Assembly: GCF_023073355.1 (NCBI RefSeq)
Contig: NZ_JADPJI010000005.1
Coordinates: forward strand, 1,984,001-2,048,000
Source: Bradyrhizobium sp. 199
GTDB lineage: Bacteria > Pseudomonadota > Alphaproteobacteria > Rhizobiales > Xanthobacteraceae
DNA length: 64,000 bases
Reading direction: 5' to 3'
Made by a program: the position numbers and the translations under genes. Shown here one piece after another: positions 47,451 to 57,398 of this stretch. Each line of letters starts with the position of its first letter. Position 1 is the first letter of the stretch. The notes beneath the pieces were generated by a model, which was not told where the DNA came from, ran no database searches, and saw only the letters and a program-made list of their open reading frames with translations.

Positions 47451-47566
47451 GTCATTGCGAGCGCAGCGAAGCAATCCAGCATCCCTCCGCGAAGACAGTC
47501 TGGATTGCTTCGTCGCATCAGTGCAAAATTGCTACGCAATTTTGTCACGAGCTCCTCGCAATGACG
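47451..47566. repeat. Dispersed inverted repeat, family C, copy 2
   Basis: GTCATTGCGAGCGCAGCGAAGCAATCCAG cut to its core ATTGCGAGC...GAAGCAATCCAG, then CTGGATTGCTTCG and CTCCTCGCAATGAC. An inner hairpin AAAATTGC-TAC-GCAATTTT is present. Shared with 39430-39516. Confidence 0.85.
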
Positions 47567-47576
47567 GTGGACGAGA

Positions 47577-49073
<1,497 letters not shown>

Positions 49074-49112
49074 GGAATGATCTCCTTGAGGCCGAGCTTG
49101 AAGGCTTTGACA

Positions 49113-49141
49113 AATCCTATCGACCTGCATTTATTAGGATT
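49113..49141. promoter_or_regulatory. Inverted repeat between mmsA and a LysR gene (candidate LysR site)
   Basis: AATCCTA (49113-49119) and TAGGATT (49135-49141), perfect arms with a 15-base spacer. It lies 40 nt before mmsA and about 35 nt before the LysR start, the usual place for a LysR-type binding site. Confidence 0.55.
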
Positions 49142-49175
49142 CAAGTCTGAGATAATGCACCATAGATGTGCGAAA

Positions 49176-50090
49176 ATGCCGGATCAAGGCGGTATCGATT
49201 GGGACGACTTCCGCTTCGTGCTGGCCATCGTGCGGGGCGGCTCGGTCTCGGCTGCGGCAAAACAGCTCGGGGTGGATCATGCCACGGTGATCCGCCGCGT
49301 CGACCGACTGGAAAAGCACCTCTCGGCAAAACTGTTCGACCGGCGCAAGACCGGGTACCTCCTCACCGAGGCCGGCCAGCGCGTCGCGGACAGCGCGGAA
49401 GCGATGGAATCGACCATCGTCGCCAACCAGGAGCAGGTCGGCGGCTCGGTGGCCCGCCTGACCGGCACAGTACGAATCGGCGCACCCGACGGGTTCGGCA
49501 CCGCTTTCCTGGCGCCACGGCTGGCGCGCTTCGCCGACCGGTATCCCGATCTCGATTTGCAACTTGTGGCCACCGCACGGCTGTTCAGTCTATCCAAGCG
49601 CGAGGCCGATATCGCCATCAGCCTGACCATGCCGAAGGAAGGCCGCATCGTCGGCCGCAAGCTGCTCGACTACCGCCTCGGCCTCTACGCCGCACCCGGC
49701 TATCTCGCCCGTTTCCCTGAGATCACCTCGCGGCAGGACCTGACACAGCACCGCTTCGTCGGCTACATCGAGGAGTTGCTGTTCACGCCGGAGCTCGATT
49801 ATCTGCCGCAGGTGTCGCCGAAGATCTCCGCGCGCCTTCGCAGCGCCAATCTGATTGCGCAGCTCAATGCCACGCTCTCAGGCTTCGGCATCGCAGTGCT
49901 GCCCCACTTCATGGCGAGCGACTATCCGCAGCTGGTGGCCGTGCTGCGGGAGGAGATATCGATCACGCGGACGTTCTGGATGCTGATGCACGCCGACAGC
50001 AAGGATCTGGCGCGGATCAGGGCGGTGGCGGATTACATCGGCGAGATCGTGGAGCGCGAACGGGCGCTGTTTGCGGGGCGGACTTCGTAG
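49176..50090 (+). CDS. LysR family transcriptional regulator
   Basis: 304 aa from ATG 49176; ATGs at 49155 and 49077 are alternatives. The HTH covers about residues 5-65 (IDWDDFRFVLAIVRGGSVSAAAKQLGV, then HATVIRRVDRLE). The effector domain fills the rest. Divergent from mmsA, so control of valine degradation is likely. Confidence 0.9.
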   Translation: MPDQGGIDWDDFRFVLAIVRGGSVSAAAKQLGVDHATVIRRVDRLEKHLSAKLFDRRKTGYLLTEAGQRVADSAEAMESTIVANQEQVGGSVARLTGTVRIGAPDGFGTAFLAPRLARFADRYPDLDLQLVATARLFSLSKREADIAISLTMPKEGRIVGRKLLDYRLGLYAAPGYLARFPEITSRQDLTQHRFVGYIEELLFTPELDYLPQVSPKISARLRSANLIAQLNATLSGFGIAVLPHFMASDYPQLVAVLREEISITRTFWMLMHADSKDLARIRAVADYIGEIVERERALFAGRTS

Positions 50091-50099
50091 GCTCAATCG

Positions 50100-50717
50100 T
50101 TAATTCTGCTTCGGCTTCTTTGCGGCCTTCACCGGCTCACGGCGCGCGCCATCCAGCGCGCAGTCCTTGCCCGTCTTGAGCACTTCGTCCGACAATTCGC
50201 TCGAGCCGGCGATGCGCGCGAGCAGCATGGTTCCGGCCATGGTCGCCAGCGTTGCGATCGCCTGCTTGCGCGCCGCCTTGCGCGGCAGATTTGGGATGAA
50301 GTCGGTGATCATCTCGATCATCTCGTCGAGCTTGCCGGCAAAGGCCTTTCGCGTCTTCGGGCTCTCGCGGGCGATCTCGGCGCCGAGCGCGGGAATCGAA
50401 CAGCCGTGACCGGGATTGTCGCGATGCACGGTCGAAAGATAGGTCTCGACGATCTGGGTGAGCTGCTTCTCCGGCGTCACCTGATCGGACTGCTTGCGCC
50501 AGTGCTCCATCGAGCGGTCCATGGCGTAGCCAAACGCCTCGATCACCAGCGCCTCGCGGGAATCGAAATGCGCGTAGAAGCCGCCATGGGTCAGGCCCGC
50601 TTCCTTCATGAGGTCGGCGACGCCGATGCCGTGGGCGCCCTTTTCGCGCAGCCGCACGGAGGCTTTCTTCACGATCCGATCGTGGGTTTCCTGCTTGTGT
50701 TCCCGGGAATAGCGCAT
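50100..50717 (-). CDS. TetR family transcriptional regulator
   Basis: 205 aa. N-terminal HTH (VRLREKGAHGIGVADLMKEAGLTHGGFYAHF, residues about 22-52) and a C-terminal all-helical ligand domain. A palindrome TGGACC-AGGC-GGTCCA lies 43 nt upstream. Follows the PaaI-type thioesterase gene on the same strand after a 69 nt gap. Confidence 0.9.
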   Translation of the reverse strand: MRYSREHKQETHDRIVKKASVRLREKGAHGIGVADLMKEAGLTHGGFYAHFDSREALVIEAFGYAMDRSMEHWRKQSDQVTPEKQLTQIVETYLSTVHRDNPGHGCSIPALGAEIARESPKTRKAFAGKLDEMIEMITDFIPNLPRKAARKQAIATLATMAGTMLLARIAGSSELSDEVLKTGKDCALDGARREPVKAAKKPKQN

Positions 50718-50760
50718 GCGGGTCTCATTGAATGTCGAAGATCATCTCATAACACAGAAC

Positions 50761-50776
50761 TGGACCAGGCGGTCCA
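50761..50776. promoter_or_regulatory. Palindrome upstream of the TetR gene (candidate operator)
   Basis: TGGACC and GGTCCA, perfect 6-bp arms with a four-base centre AGGC. Located between the TetR start (50717) and the end of the thioesterase gene, consistent with autoregulation. Confidence 0.6.
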
Positions 50777-50786
50777 TTAATTCATG

Positions 50787-51314
50787 TTAAGACGTTGCGA
50801 TCATCGAAAAGGTTGCAGTTGCATGGACCGCAAGCGCACCCTTGCCGTCGCGGACAAAGCCCTCGGCGTAGCTAGTCTGGCGTCCCAGCTTGATCACTTT
50901 ACCTTCGGCCGAGATCAGCCCCGAACGGACCGAGAGCGGACGCAGGAACGTCATCTTCAGGTCGAGGGTCACCGAGCTCTGCCCAGCTTCCAACCGGGTC
51001 GAAATCGCGCAGCCCATGGCAGTGTCGATCAGCGCTGCGGCGGTCGCCCCGTGCAGCAGACCGATGGTATTTTCGAGATCTTCACGCGGCTCGAGTTCTA
51101 TCACGATCCGGCCCGGTTCAACCACGGCCACGGTGAAACCGATCAGCTTGGCGAACGGCGGCGGCGGCAGCCGTCCGTCGCGGATGCCCAGCATGGTATC
51201 CATACCCGACAGCTTCATGGCCGCCTTTGCGACCGGCGCGGGCACTTGCCAGTCCACCACACGCTCGCGCCGCTGCGCGGGCGAAAACAGGTCGAATTGA
51301 GCGTTGCAGGTCAT
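50787..51314 (-). CDS. PaaI-family thioesterase
   Basis: 175 aa hotdog-fold thioesterase. The active-site segment is LLHGATAAALIDTAMGCAI. The N-terminal ~45 residues precede the domain. Cleaves acyl- or phenylacyl-CoA. Divergent from an enoyl-CoA hydratase; the shared promoter region has the palindrome at 51328-51343. Confidence 0.87.
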   Translation of the reverse strand: MTCNAQFDLFSPAQRRERVVDWQVPAPVAKAAMKLSGMDTMLGIRDGRLPPPPFAKLIGFTVAVVEPGRIVIELEPREDLENTIGLLHGATAAALIDTAMGCAISTRLEAGQSSVTLDLKMTFLRPLSVRSGLISAEGKVIKLGRQTSYAEGFVRDGKGALAVHATATFSMIATS

Positions 51315-51327
51315 GGCGGTCCCTTAA

Positions 51328-51343
51328 TATGATGTATATCATA
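51328..51343. promoter_or_regulatory. TATGAT-GTAT-ATCATA inverted repeat
   Basis: Perfect 6-bp arms, 14 nt before the thioesterase start and upstream of the divergent enoyl-CoA hydratase. The same half-sites, TATGAT-G-ATCATA, occur before the thiolase at 52334-52346, suggesting one regulator for both. Confidence 0.5.
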
Positions 51344-51468
51344 CTATCCTGCGGACTTCACACTGGCAACTCCGCCTCCCCACCGCTTGACAACCAATGC
51401 GTTTCGGCCCGGAAGTGATCCCGACCGGCGTATCCTTACGCACGTCCACGAAAATCAGAGATCCCGTC

Positions 51469-52239
51469 ATGGAAATGCTCAACCACCACTGCGGCGTGAC
51501 ACGCGATCCGCGCGGCGTCGTTCATGTCGCAATCTGCAACGCCGGCTCCCTCAACATTCTCGGCTCGCCCGTGACGGATGCCGTGCGCGAAGGCCTGCAG
51601 CAGCTTGCATCCGACCGCAGCATCCGAGTCGTGGTGCTGCGCGGGCAGAGCGAGAAGAGCATGATCGGCGGCGCCGACATCAAGGAGATGGCCAAGCTCG
51701 ACCAGACATCGGCCGAAGCCTTCATCAGCCGCCTGCGCGATCTCTGCGAAGCCGTGCGCGCCTTCCCTGCCCCGGTGATCGCGCGGATGCCCGGCTGGTG
51801 CCTCGGCGGCGGGCTCGAAGTGGCCGCGGCCTGCGATTTCCGGGTCGCAGCGCATGATGCACGTTTCGGCATGCCGGAGGTGCGCGTTGGCATCCCCTCG
51901 GTGATCCACGCAGCGCTCCTGCCACGCCTGATCGGCTGGGCCCGCGCGCGCTGGCTGGTGATGACCGCGGAGAACATCGATGCTCCGATGGCACTCGCCT
52001 GGGGACTGGTCGACAAGGTCGCACCCAAGGGTGGGCTCGATGCCGAGGTCGAGCACCTCGTGAAGGCCCTGCTCGAATGCGGCCCCGAGGCGCTGCGGTC
52101 GCAGAAAGCGCTGCTGCGGCAATGGGAGGAGCTGCCGCTGACGGAGTCGGTGAATTTGAGCGTGAAGGTGTTCGGCCAATCGTTCCTGACCGACGAGCCG
52201 ACGCGGCTGATGCAGGCGTTTGTCAATCGCAAGCGGTAG
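51469..52239 (+). CDS. Enoyl-CoA hydratase/isomerase family protein
   Basis: 256 aa from ATG 51469; an earlier in-frame ATG at 51397 gives a longer form. Crotonase fold with SMIGGADIKEM and PGWCLGGGLEVAAACDFRVAA; the segment MPEVRVGIPSVIHAALLPRLIG follows. The Val/Ile in place of the usual catalytic Glu in the second motif leaves the exact reaction unclear. Confidence 0.87.
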   Translation: MEMLNHHCGVTRDPRGVVHVAICNAGSLNILGSPVTDAVREGLQQLASDRSIRVVVLRGQSEKSMIGGADIKEMAKLDQTSAEAFISRLRDLCEAVRAFPAPVIARMPGWCLGGGLEVAAACDFRVAAHDARFGMPEVRVGIPSVIHAALLPRLIGWARARWLVMTAENIDAPMALAWGLVDKVAPKGGLDAEVEHLVKALLECGPEALRSQKALLRQWEELPLTESVNLSVKVFGQSFLTDEPTRLMQAFVNRKR

Positions 52240-52333
52240 GCGCTCTCCACCTCGTCCGATCGAACGAGCAAATCTCATCCGACCCACGACAATTTCTCAT
52301 GCCGGGCGCGGTTGCATTTTTTGCGCCGCATCA

Positions 52334-52346
52334 TATGATGATCATA
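52334..52346. promoter_or_regulatory. TATGAT-G-ATCATA inverted repeat upstream of the thiolase
   Basis: 13-bp palindrome overlapping CATCATATGATG (52329-52340), 34 nt before the thiolase ATG. Same half-sites as 51328-51343. Confidence 0.5.
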
Positions 52347-52380
52347 ATCTTACTTATCCGACATCCTAGGGAGCTCCACC

Positions 52381-53577
52381 ATGGCCGAAGCCGCCGATCC
52401 CGTCGTCATCGTCGCCGCCGCCCGCACACCGCTTGGCCGCTTCATGGGCGAGCTGTCGCCCCTGGCCGCGCACAAGCTCGGATCGCATGTGATCGGCGCA
52501 GCGCTGGAGCGCGCCAAACTTGCGCCCGAGAAGGTCGACGAGGTCTTCATGGGCTGCGTGTTGCCGGCCGGCCAGGGTCAGGCGCCCGCGCGCCAGGCTG
52601 CGCGGGCAGCGGGTCTGCCCGATGCCACGGGCGCCACCACGGTCAACAAGGTCTGCGGCTCCGGCATGAAGGCGACCATGCTGGCGCACGACATCATCCG
52701 GGCCGGCTCGGCCGAATTCGTCGTTTCCGGCGGCATGGAGAGCATGAGCAACGCGCCGTATCTCCTCGCCAAGGCCCGCGGCGGCTATCGCGCCGGTCAC
52801 GACCGCATCATCGACCACATGATGATGGACGGCTTGGAGGACGCCTACGAGACCGGCCGTTCCATGGGCGATTTCGGCGAAGCCACCGCGGAGGCCTACC
52901 AGTTCACCCGCAAGGACCAGGACGCCTATGCGATGGAGACGCTCAGCCGCGCGCGCAAGGCGGTCGAGGGCGGCGCGTTCAAGGCCGAGATCGCGCCGAT
53001 CACGTTGACCGAGAAGGCAGGGCCCCGCATCGTCGCCAATGACGAGCATCCGCTGAAGGTCGATCCCGCAAAGATCCCCGGGCTGAAGCCGGCATTCCGC
53101 GCCAACGGCACCATTACGCCGGCGGCTTCCTCCGCTAACGCCGACGGCGCCGCCGCGCTGGTGCTGACCAAGCGGTCGCTCGCCGATCGCAATGGGCTGC
53201 CTGCGCTGGCCGAGATCAAGGGCCACGCTACCCACAGCCAGGAGCCGCAATGGTTCACCACGGCACCGATCCCGGCGATCCGCAAGCTGCTCGACAAGGT
53301 CGGCTGGAGCGCCGGCGATGTCGATCTGTTCGAGATCAACGAAGCCTTCGCCGTGGTCGCGATGGCGGCGCAGCGCGACCTCGGCATTCCCCGCGAGAAG
53401 CTTAACGTCAACGGCGGCGCCTGCGCGCTCGGCCATCCCATCGGCGCCACCGGCGCACGGCTGATCGTGACGCTGCTGCATGCACTCGAGGCGCAGAACC
53501 TCAAGCGCGGTATCGCGGCGCTGTGCATCGGCGGCGGCGAAGCAACGGCAATCGCCATCGAGCGGCCGGCTCACTGA
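52381..53577 (+). CDS. Acetyl-CoA acetyltransferase (thiolase)
   Basis: 398 aa. Nucleophile Cys in VNKVCGSGMKA (about residue 92), NEAFAVV with the His-region, and C-terminal GGACALGHPIGATGAR plus CIGGGEA with the second Cys. Condenses or cleaves acetoacetyl-CoA. Start follows CTAGGGAGCTCC. A terminator is found just downstream. Confidence 0.93.
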   Translation: MAEAADPVVIVAAARTPLGRFMGELSPLAAHKLGSHVIGAALERAKLAPEKVDEVFMGCVLPAGQGQAPARQAARAAGLPDATGATTVNKVCGSGMKATMLAHDIIRAGSAEFVVSGGMESMSNAPYLLAKARGGYRAGHDRIIDHMMMDGLEDAYETGRSMGDFGEATAEAYQFTRKDQDAYAMETLSRARKAVEGGAFKAEIAPITLTEKAGPRIVANDEHPLKVDPAKIPGLKPAFRANGTITPAASSANADGAAALVLTKRSLADRNGLPALAEIKGHATHSQEPQWFTTAPIPAIRKLLDKVGWSAGDVDLFEINEAFAVVAMAAQRDLGIPREKLNVNGGACALGHPIGATGARLIVTLLHALEAQNLKRGIAALCIGGGEATAIAIERPAH

Positions 53578-53597
53578 TCGTCGATGTCAGAAATCGA

Positions 53598-53629
53598 GGG
53601 AAGTCTGGCATTTTAGACTTCCCTTCTTT
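53598..53629 (+). terminator. Rho-independent terminator after the thiolase
   Basis: Stem GGGAAGTCT / AGACTTCCC with loop GGCATTTT and a TTCTTT tail. Perfect nine-bp stem. Confidence 0.85.
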
Positions 53630-53689
53630 GTGCCAGATTGCAACGATTATGCGGGTCCCTTGCGGCTCGCCAACCACGACTGAGACCCA

Positions 53690-54979
53690 ATGATCTCGAA
53701 TTGGCTCGCGGCAGCATTGTCCCGCCGCAACATCCATTACGGCTGGGTGATGGTCGGCGTGACCTTCCTCGCTGCGCTGATCAGCGCCGGCACGGTCGGT
53801 GCGCCCGGCGTGTTCATCGTCCCGCTTCAGAAAGAGTTCGGCTGGAGCACGGCCGAGATTTCGTCCGCGCTGTCGATCCGTTTCATCCTGTTCGGACTGA
53901 TGGCCCCGTTCGCAGCCGCCCTGCTCAACCGCTATGGCCTGCGCAACGTCACGCTGACCGCGCAACTGATTGTCGTCTCAGCCTTGGTCGCCTCGCTCGG
54001 CATGACGCAGGTCTGGCAGCTCATCGCGCTGTGGGGCGTCGTGATCGGCATCGGCACCGGCATGACCGCGATGGTGCTAGGCGCCACCATCGCAACGCGC
54101 TGGTTCGCCGCGCGGCGCGGGCTCGTCATCGGCATCCTGACTGCAAGTGTCGCCACTGGCCAGCTCGTATTCCTGCCGCTGCTGGCAAGCCTCACCGAAC
54201 GCTACGGCTGGCGCCTCGCCCTCGGCTTCGTCTGCATCATGCTCGGCGTCTCGGCGCTGGCGATCCTGCTCGTGATGCGCGACCGCCCGGGCGATTTAGG
54301 CCTGCGCCCGTTCGGCGACGAAGGCACCGAGCCCCTGCCCGCCCCGCCGGTCAGCCATGGCTCGATCACCGGCATTGCGCTCGGCACGCTGCGCGACGCC
54401 TCGAAGTCGACTACGTTCTGGATCCTGTTCGCGACCTTCTTCGTCTGCGGCGCATCCACCAATGGCCTCGTCCAGGTGCACCTGATTCCGATGTGCCTGG
54501 ATTTCGGCATTCCGCAGGTGCAGGCGGCGAGCCTGCTGGCGGCCATGGGCATCTTCGACTTCTTCGGCACCATCATGTCCGGCTGGCTGTCGGACCGCTA
54601 CGACAATCGCTACCTCCTGTTCTGGTACTACGGGCTGCGCGGGCTCTCGCTGATCTTCCTGCCCTTTAGCGATTTCTCGTTCTACGGCCTCTCGATCTTC
54701 GCGATGTTCTACGGGCTCGACTGGATTGCCACGGTGCCGCCGACGGTGCGTCTTACTGCGCAAAGGTTCGGGCCCGAGCGCGCCAATCTGGTGTTCGGCT
54801 GGGTCTTTGCCGGCCATCAGCTCGGCGCCGGCACTGCGGCGTTCGGAGCCGGTTTGTCGCGGACGGTCTATCAGAGCTATCTGCCCGCGTTCTTCATCGC
54901 CGGCGCGCTCTGCGTGTTCGCCGCGCTGATCGTGCTGGCGCTGTCGCTGCAAACCAAGCCGAAGCCGGCGATGGCGTAA
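53690..54979 (+). CDS. MFS transporter, monocarboxylate/oxalate-formate type
   Basis: 429 aa, about 12 hydrophobic segments. The N-terminus (RRNIHYGWVMVGVTFLAAL) and central loop with RDRPGDLGLRPFGDE are typical of the oxalate:formate/monocarboxylate MFS group. Independent of the thiolase because of the terminator. Substrate unknown. Confidence 0.88.
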   Translation: MISNWLAAALSRRNIHYGWVMVGVTFLAALISAGTVGAPGVFIVPLQKEFGWSTAEISSALSIRFILFGLMAPFAAALLNRYGLRNVTLTAQLIVVSALVASLGMTQVWQLIALWGVVIGIGTGMTAMVLGATIATRWFAARRGLVIGILTASVATGQLVFLPLLASLTERYGWRLALGFVCIMLGVSALAILLVMRDRPGDLGLRPFGDEGTEPLPAPPVSHGSITGIALGTLRDASKSTTFWILFATFFVCGASTNGLVQVHLIPMCLDFGIPQVQAASLLAAMGIFDFFGTIMSGWLSDRYDNRYLLFWYYGLRGLSLIFLPFSDFSFYGLSIFAMFYGLDWIATVPPTVRLTAQRFGPERANLVFGWVFAGHQLGAGTAAFGAGLSRTVYQSYLPAFFIAGALCVFAALIVLALSLQTKPKPAMA

Positions 54980-55007
54980 GCGTGCACCCGGGAGACGGAG
55001 AGCGCGT

Positions 55008-55165
55008 AAGGTGGGGGCCGTGTCCTGGTCAAGCTGCAACGCTCTTGGCGTTGCTGCGCAGAGCCGGGACCCAGAAGCCACAGCACTCGCTGCCACATGG
55101 GCCCCGGCTCTGCAGCGCATCGTCGAAGAGATGCTGCGCCGCGTCCGGGGCACGAGGCTGCCCAA
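55008..55165. repeat. Dispersed palindromic repeat, family E, copy 2
   Basis: CGCAGAGCCGGGACCCAGA and GGCTCTGCAGCGCATC, shared with 26932-27080; arms GCCCCGGCTCTGC / GCAGAGCCGGG. Confidence 0.65.
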
Positions 55166-55273
55166 GTGCCGCAAGGTGCATGGTCGCGTTCTCTCGTTCG
55201 CACTTCGCTCGAAGATATGCTTTTCCGGCAAACACACCTCCGCGTTCTCGCGGCTCATTTTTCATTGCGGCCG

Positions 55274-55371
55274 TCCTTCGAGACGCCCGCCGTCGGCGGG
55301 CCCTCAGGATGAGGACCGGGTACGCGGCACTCGCTTGAACGAGCACCGATGCTGCTTGGCCTCATCCTGAG
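55274..55371. repeat. Dispersed inverted repeat, family D, copy 1
   Basis: CCTTCGAGACGCCCG...CCTCAGGATGAGG...CCTCATCCTGA. Related to 60806-60929 and partially to 56075-56119. Confidence 0.75.
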
Positions 55372-55388
55372 TGAACATGCGAACTCAG

Positions 55389-55964
55389 TCAGCTGCGTCC
55401 CATGCTGTAGAATTCCGGGTTCGGACGCATGCTGGTGACGTTGGCAAGCCGGTTGGAGAGGCCGAAGAAGGCCGAGATCGCGGCAATGTCCCAGGTGTCT
55501 TCTTCCGTGAACCCGTGCGATTTCAGAGTGGCGAAATCGGATTCAGAAACCTTATAGGCCTCGGTCGAGACGCGTACGGCGAAATCGAGCATCGCCTTCT
55601 GCCGATCGGTGATATCAGCCTTGCGGTAGTTGACCGCGACCTGATCGGCGATCAGCGGATCCTTGGCGCGGATGCGCAGGATCGCGCCATGCGCAATGAC
55701 GCAATACTGGCATTGATTGAGATTGCTGGTCGCAACCACGATCATTTCCCGCTCCGCCTTGGTGAGATTGCCGGGCTTATCCATCAGGGCATCGTGATAG
55801 GCAAAAAACGCACGAAACTCGTCCGGCCGGTGCGCGAGTACGAGAAAGACGTTGGGAATGAAGCCGGACTTCTCCTGGACGGCCAGGATTCGGGCCCGGA
55901 TGTCGTCGGGAACGTCGGCCAGATCAGGGACAGGGAAGCGGCTGACGGCAAGTGCCTCGGTCAT
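55389..55964 (-). CDS. Peroxidase-related protein, AhpD/carboxymuconolactone decarboxylase fold
   Basis: 191 aa. AhpD-type motif CQYCVIAHGAILR with the CxxC and the His. Similar to uncharacterised peroxidase-related enzymes with an additional conserved C-terminus. Redox or detoxification role by family only. Confidence 0.86.
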   Translation of the reverse strand: MTEALAVSRFPVPDLADVPDDIRARILAVQEKSGFIPNVFLVLAHRPDEFRAFFAYHDALMDKPGNLTKAEREMIVVATSNLNQCQYCVIAHGAILRIRAKDPLIADQVAVNYRKADITDRQKAMLDFAVRVSTEAYKVSESDFATLKSHGFTEEDTWDIAAISAFFGLSNRLANVTSMRPNPEFYSMGRS

Positions 55965-56074
55965 GGCCTGAACATCCTTCGGGCTGGTCGATGGAAATCG
56001 GTACGATCACGCGTCGCCGCACTCCCTGGCCATGGGATGGTCCGCAACGGGATGCAATCCTGCCTCTGAGTAGC

Positions 56075-56119
56075 CCCATCCTGAGGAGGCGCGCAAGCGC
56101 CGTCTCAAGGAACGAGGCG
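56075..56119. repeat. Dispersed repeat, family D, partial copy 2
   Basis: CCATCCTGAGGAGGCGCGCAAGCGCCGTCTCAAGG cut to its cores ATCCTGAGGAG and CGTCTCAAGG; half of the full element. Confidence 0.6.
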
Positions 56120-56174
56120 CGAGCTCAGCTCGCGCAAAATGCCGTGTGAGCTAACCCTGCCCGATCGCGCGAGA

Positions 56175-56828
56175 CTAACAGGTCTTCTGCTGCAAATGCT
56201 GGACGCAGGTGCAAGTGGTCGTCGCCGGATATTTCACGTCGTAATAGGGTGGAGTCTTGGTGGACGGGCCGTTGGTCGAGCAGCGCGGGAACAAATAGTA
56301 GTTGTCGGACAGCTTGATGGTACCGGCGATCGTGAAGCCCAGGTTAGGCGCGTAGTCGTAGGACACCTCGCTCAGGATGAGCGAGATGTTGGCATTGCTG
56401 GTGCCGCCGGGCGCGGTAAAGGATGACAAGGTCATCGGATCACCCTTCTTTCTGGCCCCACTCGCACTGGTCGACTTGCTCCATTGCACAGTGGCGTTGC
56501 CGCTGCTGTCGGTCGAGACTTCCGAGACCGTGATCGTCATCAACGAGCTGCTGCCGCTCTTGGTCGGGTATGGAGCCATGATGGCCGTCGCAGCCGCGAG
56601 GATGCCGTCCATCTGCGTCGACGTGACGGCCGTGTTCTGCGTGATCATGTCGGCGACACTGTGCGCGGTCGCGCTGACCTTGACGTTCATGGCGAGCCCG
56701 TTGCCGAGTTCCACGCCGCCGATATAGAGCACCAGCATGAACGGCGTCACGATGGCGAACTCCGTCGCTGCAACCGCGCGGACGTCGGTCAGAAAGTGCC
56801 GAGCACGAGATGACAGGACGGAGATCAT
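56175..56828 (-). CDS. TadE/TadG-like pilus pseudopilin
   Basis: 217 aa from ATG 56828. Basic N-terminus followed by FAIVTPFMLVLYIGGVELGNGLAM (TadE-type AATEFAIV motif), one transmembrane helix, then a secreted domain with several Cys near the C-terminus. The start overlaps the stop of the next pseudopilin gene by one base. Part of a three-gene minus-strand run. Confidence 0.82.
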   Translation of the reverse strand: MISVLSSRARHFLTDVRAVAATEFAIVTPFMLVLYIGGVELGNGLAMNVKVSATAHSVADMITQNTAVTSTQMDGILAAATAIMAPYPTKSGSSSLMTITVSEVSTDSSGNATVQWSKSTSASGARKKGDPMTLSSFTAPGGTSNANISLILSEVSYDYAPNLGFTIAGTIKLSDNYYLFPRCSTNGPSTKTPPYYDVKYPATTTCTCVQHLQQKTC

Positions 56829-57388
56829 CAGGTAGCTCCTGGCTCGTTCTGGAACGCGGTGGACGACATGATCAGCCGGTTGCCGTTGCTGAGGTTCGAG
56901 AGGTTGAAACCGAGCGGGCCGAGCACGACCGGCCACACATACATCACGCGGAGCACGACGACATCACCGGCATCGCCCGGGTCGTACTGCCAGCTATTGG
57001 TGACGTTACCCGAAGCATCGAAGGTCAGGGTAGGCACCCCCGTGTTCGCGGAACTCCAGGAGGTCGCGACCTGCATGTCGATCATCAGGCCGCTGCATTT
57101 GAACAGGATCACGATCTGATCGCAGACCTTCTGCTTGAAAACCGCCTGAGTCATGTTGCCGGACTGAACCTGTCCGGTCATGACAAGGCGCGCTGACTGG
57201 CGTACGACGGATTCGAGCATCTGCTGGGCGAAGAACACCAGAAACGTCTGAATGAGTGCGATGACGAGGGCGAGGAACGGCGCGGCGACGAGCGCGAACT
57301 CGACCGCCGTGGCGCCCCTGCTGTCGCGCGCGAAAGCGGCGCAGCGATTACGGCGTCTCTTGGTTGTCACCCTATCCGGCCCCGTCAT
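56828..57388 (-). CDS. TadE-like pilus pseudopilin
   Basis: 186 aa. Tad signature RGATAVEFALVAAPFLALVIALIQTF with Glu at the pilin +5-type position. One helix plus a secreted part of ~130 residues. Ten nucleotides after the vWA gene and coupled to the next pseudopilin. Confidence 0.88.
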   Translation of the reverse strand: MTGPDRVTTKRRRNRCAAFARDSRGATAVEFALVAAPFLALVIALIQTFLVFFAQQMLESVVRQSARLVMTGQVQSGNMTQAVFKQKVCDQIVILFKCSGLMIDMQVATSWSSANTGVPTLTFDASGNVTNSWQYDPGDAGDVVVLRVMYVWPVVLGPLGFNLSNLSNGNRLIMSSTAFQNEPGAT

Positions 57389-57398
57389 GGCGCTTTCT

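Larger units (their letters stand above)
54980..55388. other. Intergenic region with two repeats
   Basis: 409 nt between convergent genes, without a gene. Holds family E copy 2 (55008-55165) and family D copy 1 (55274-55371). Confidence 0.6.
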
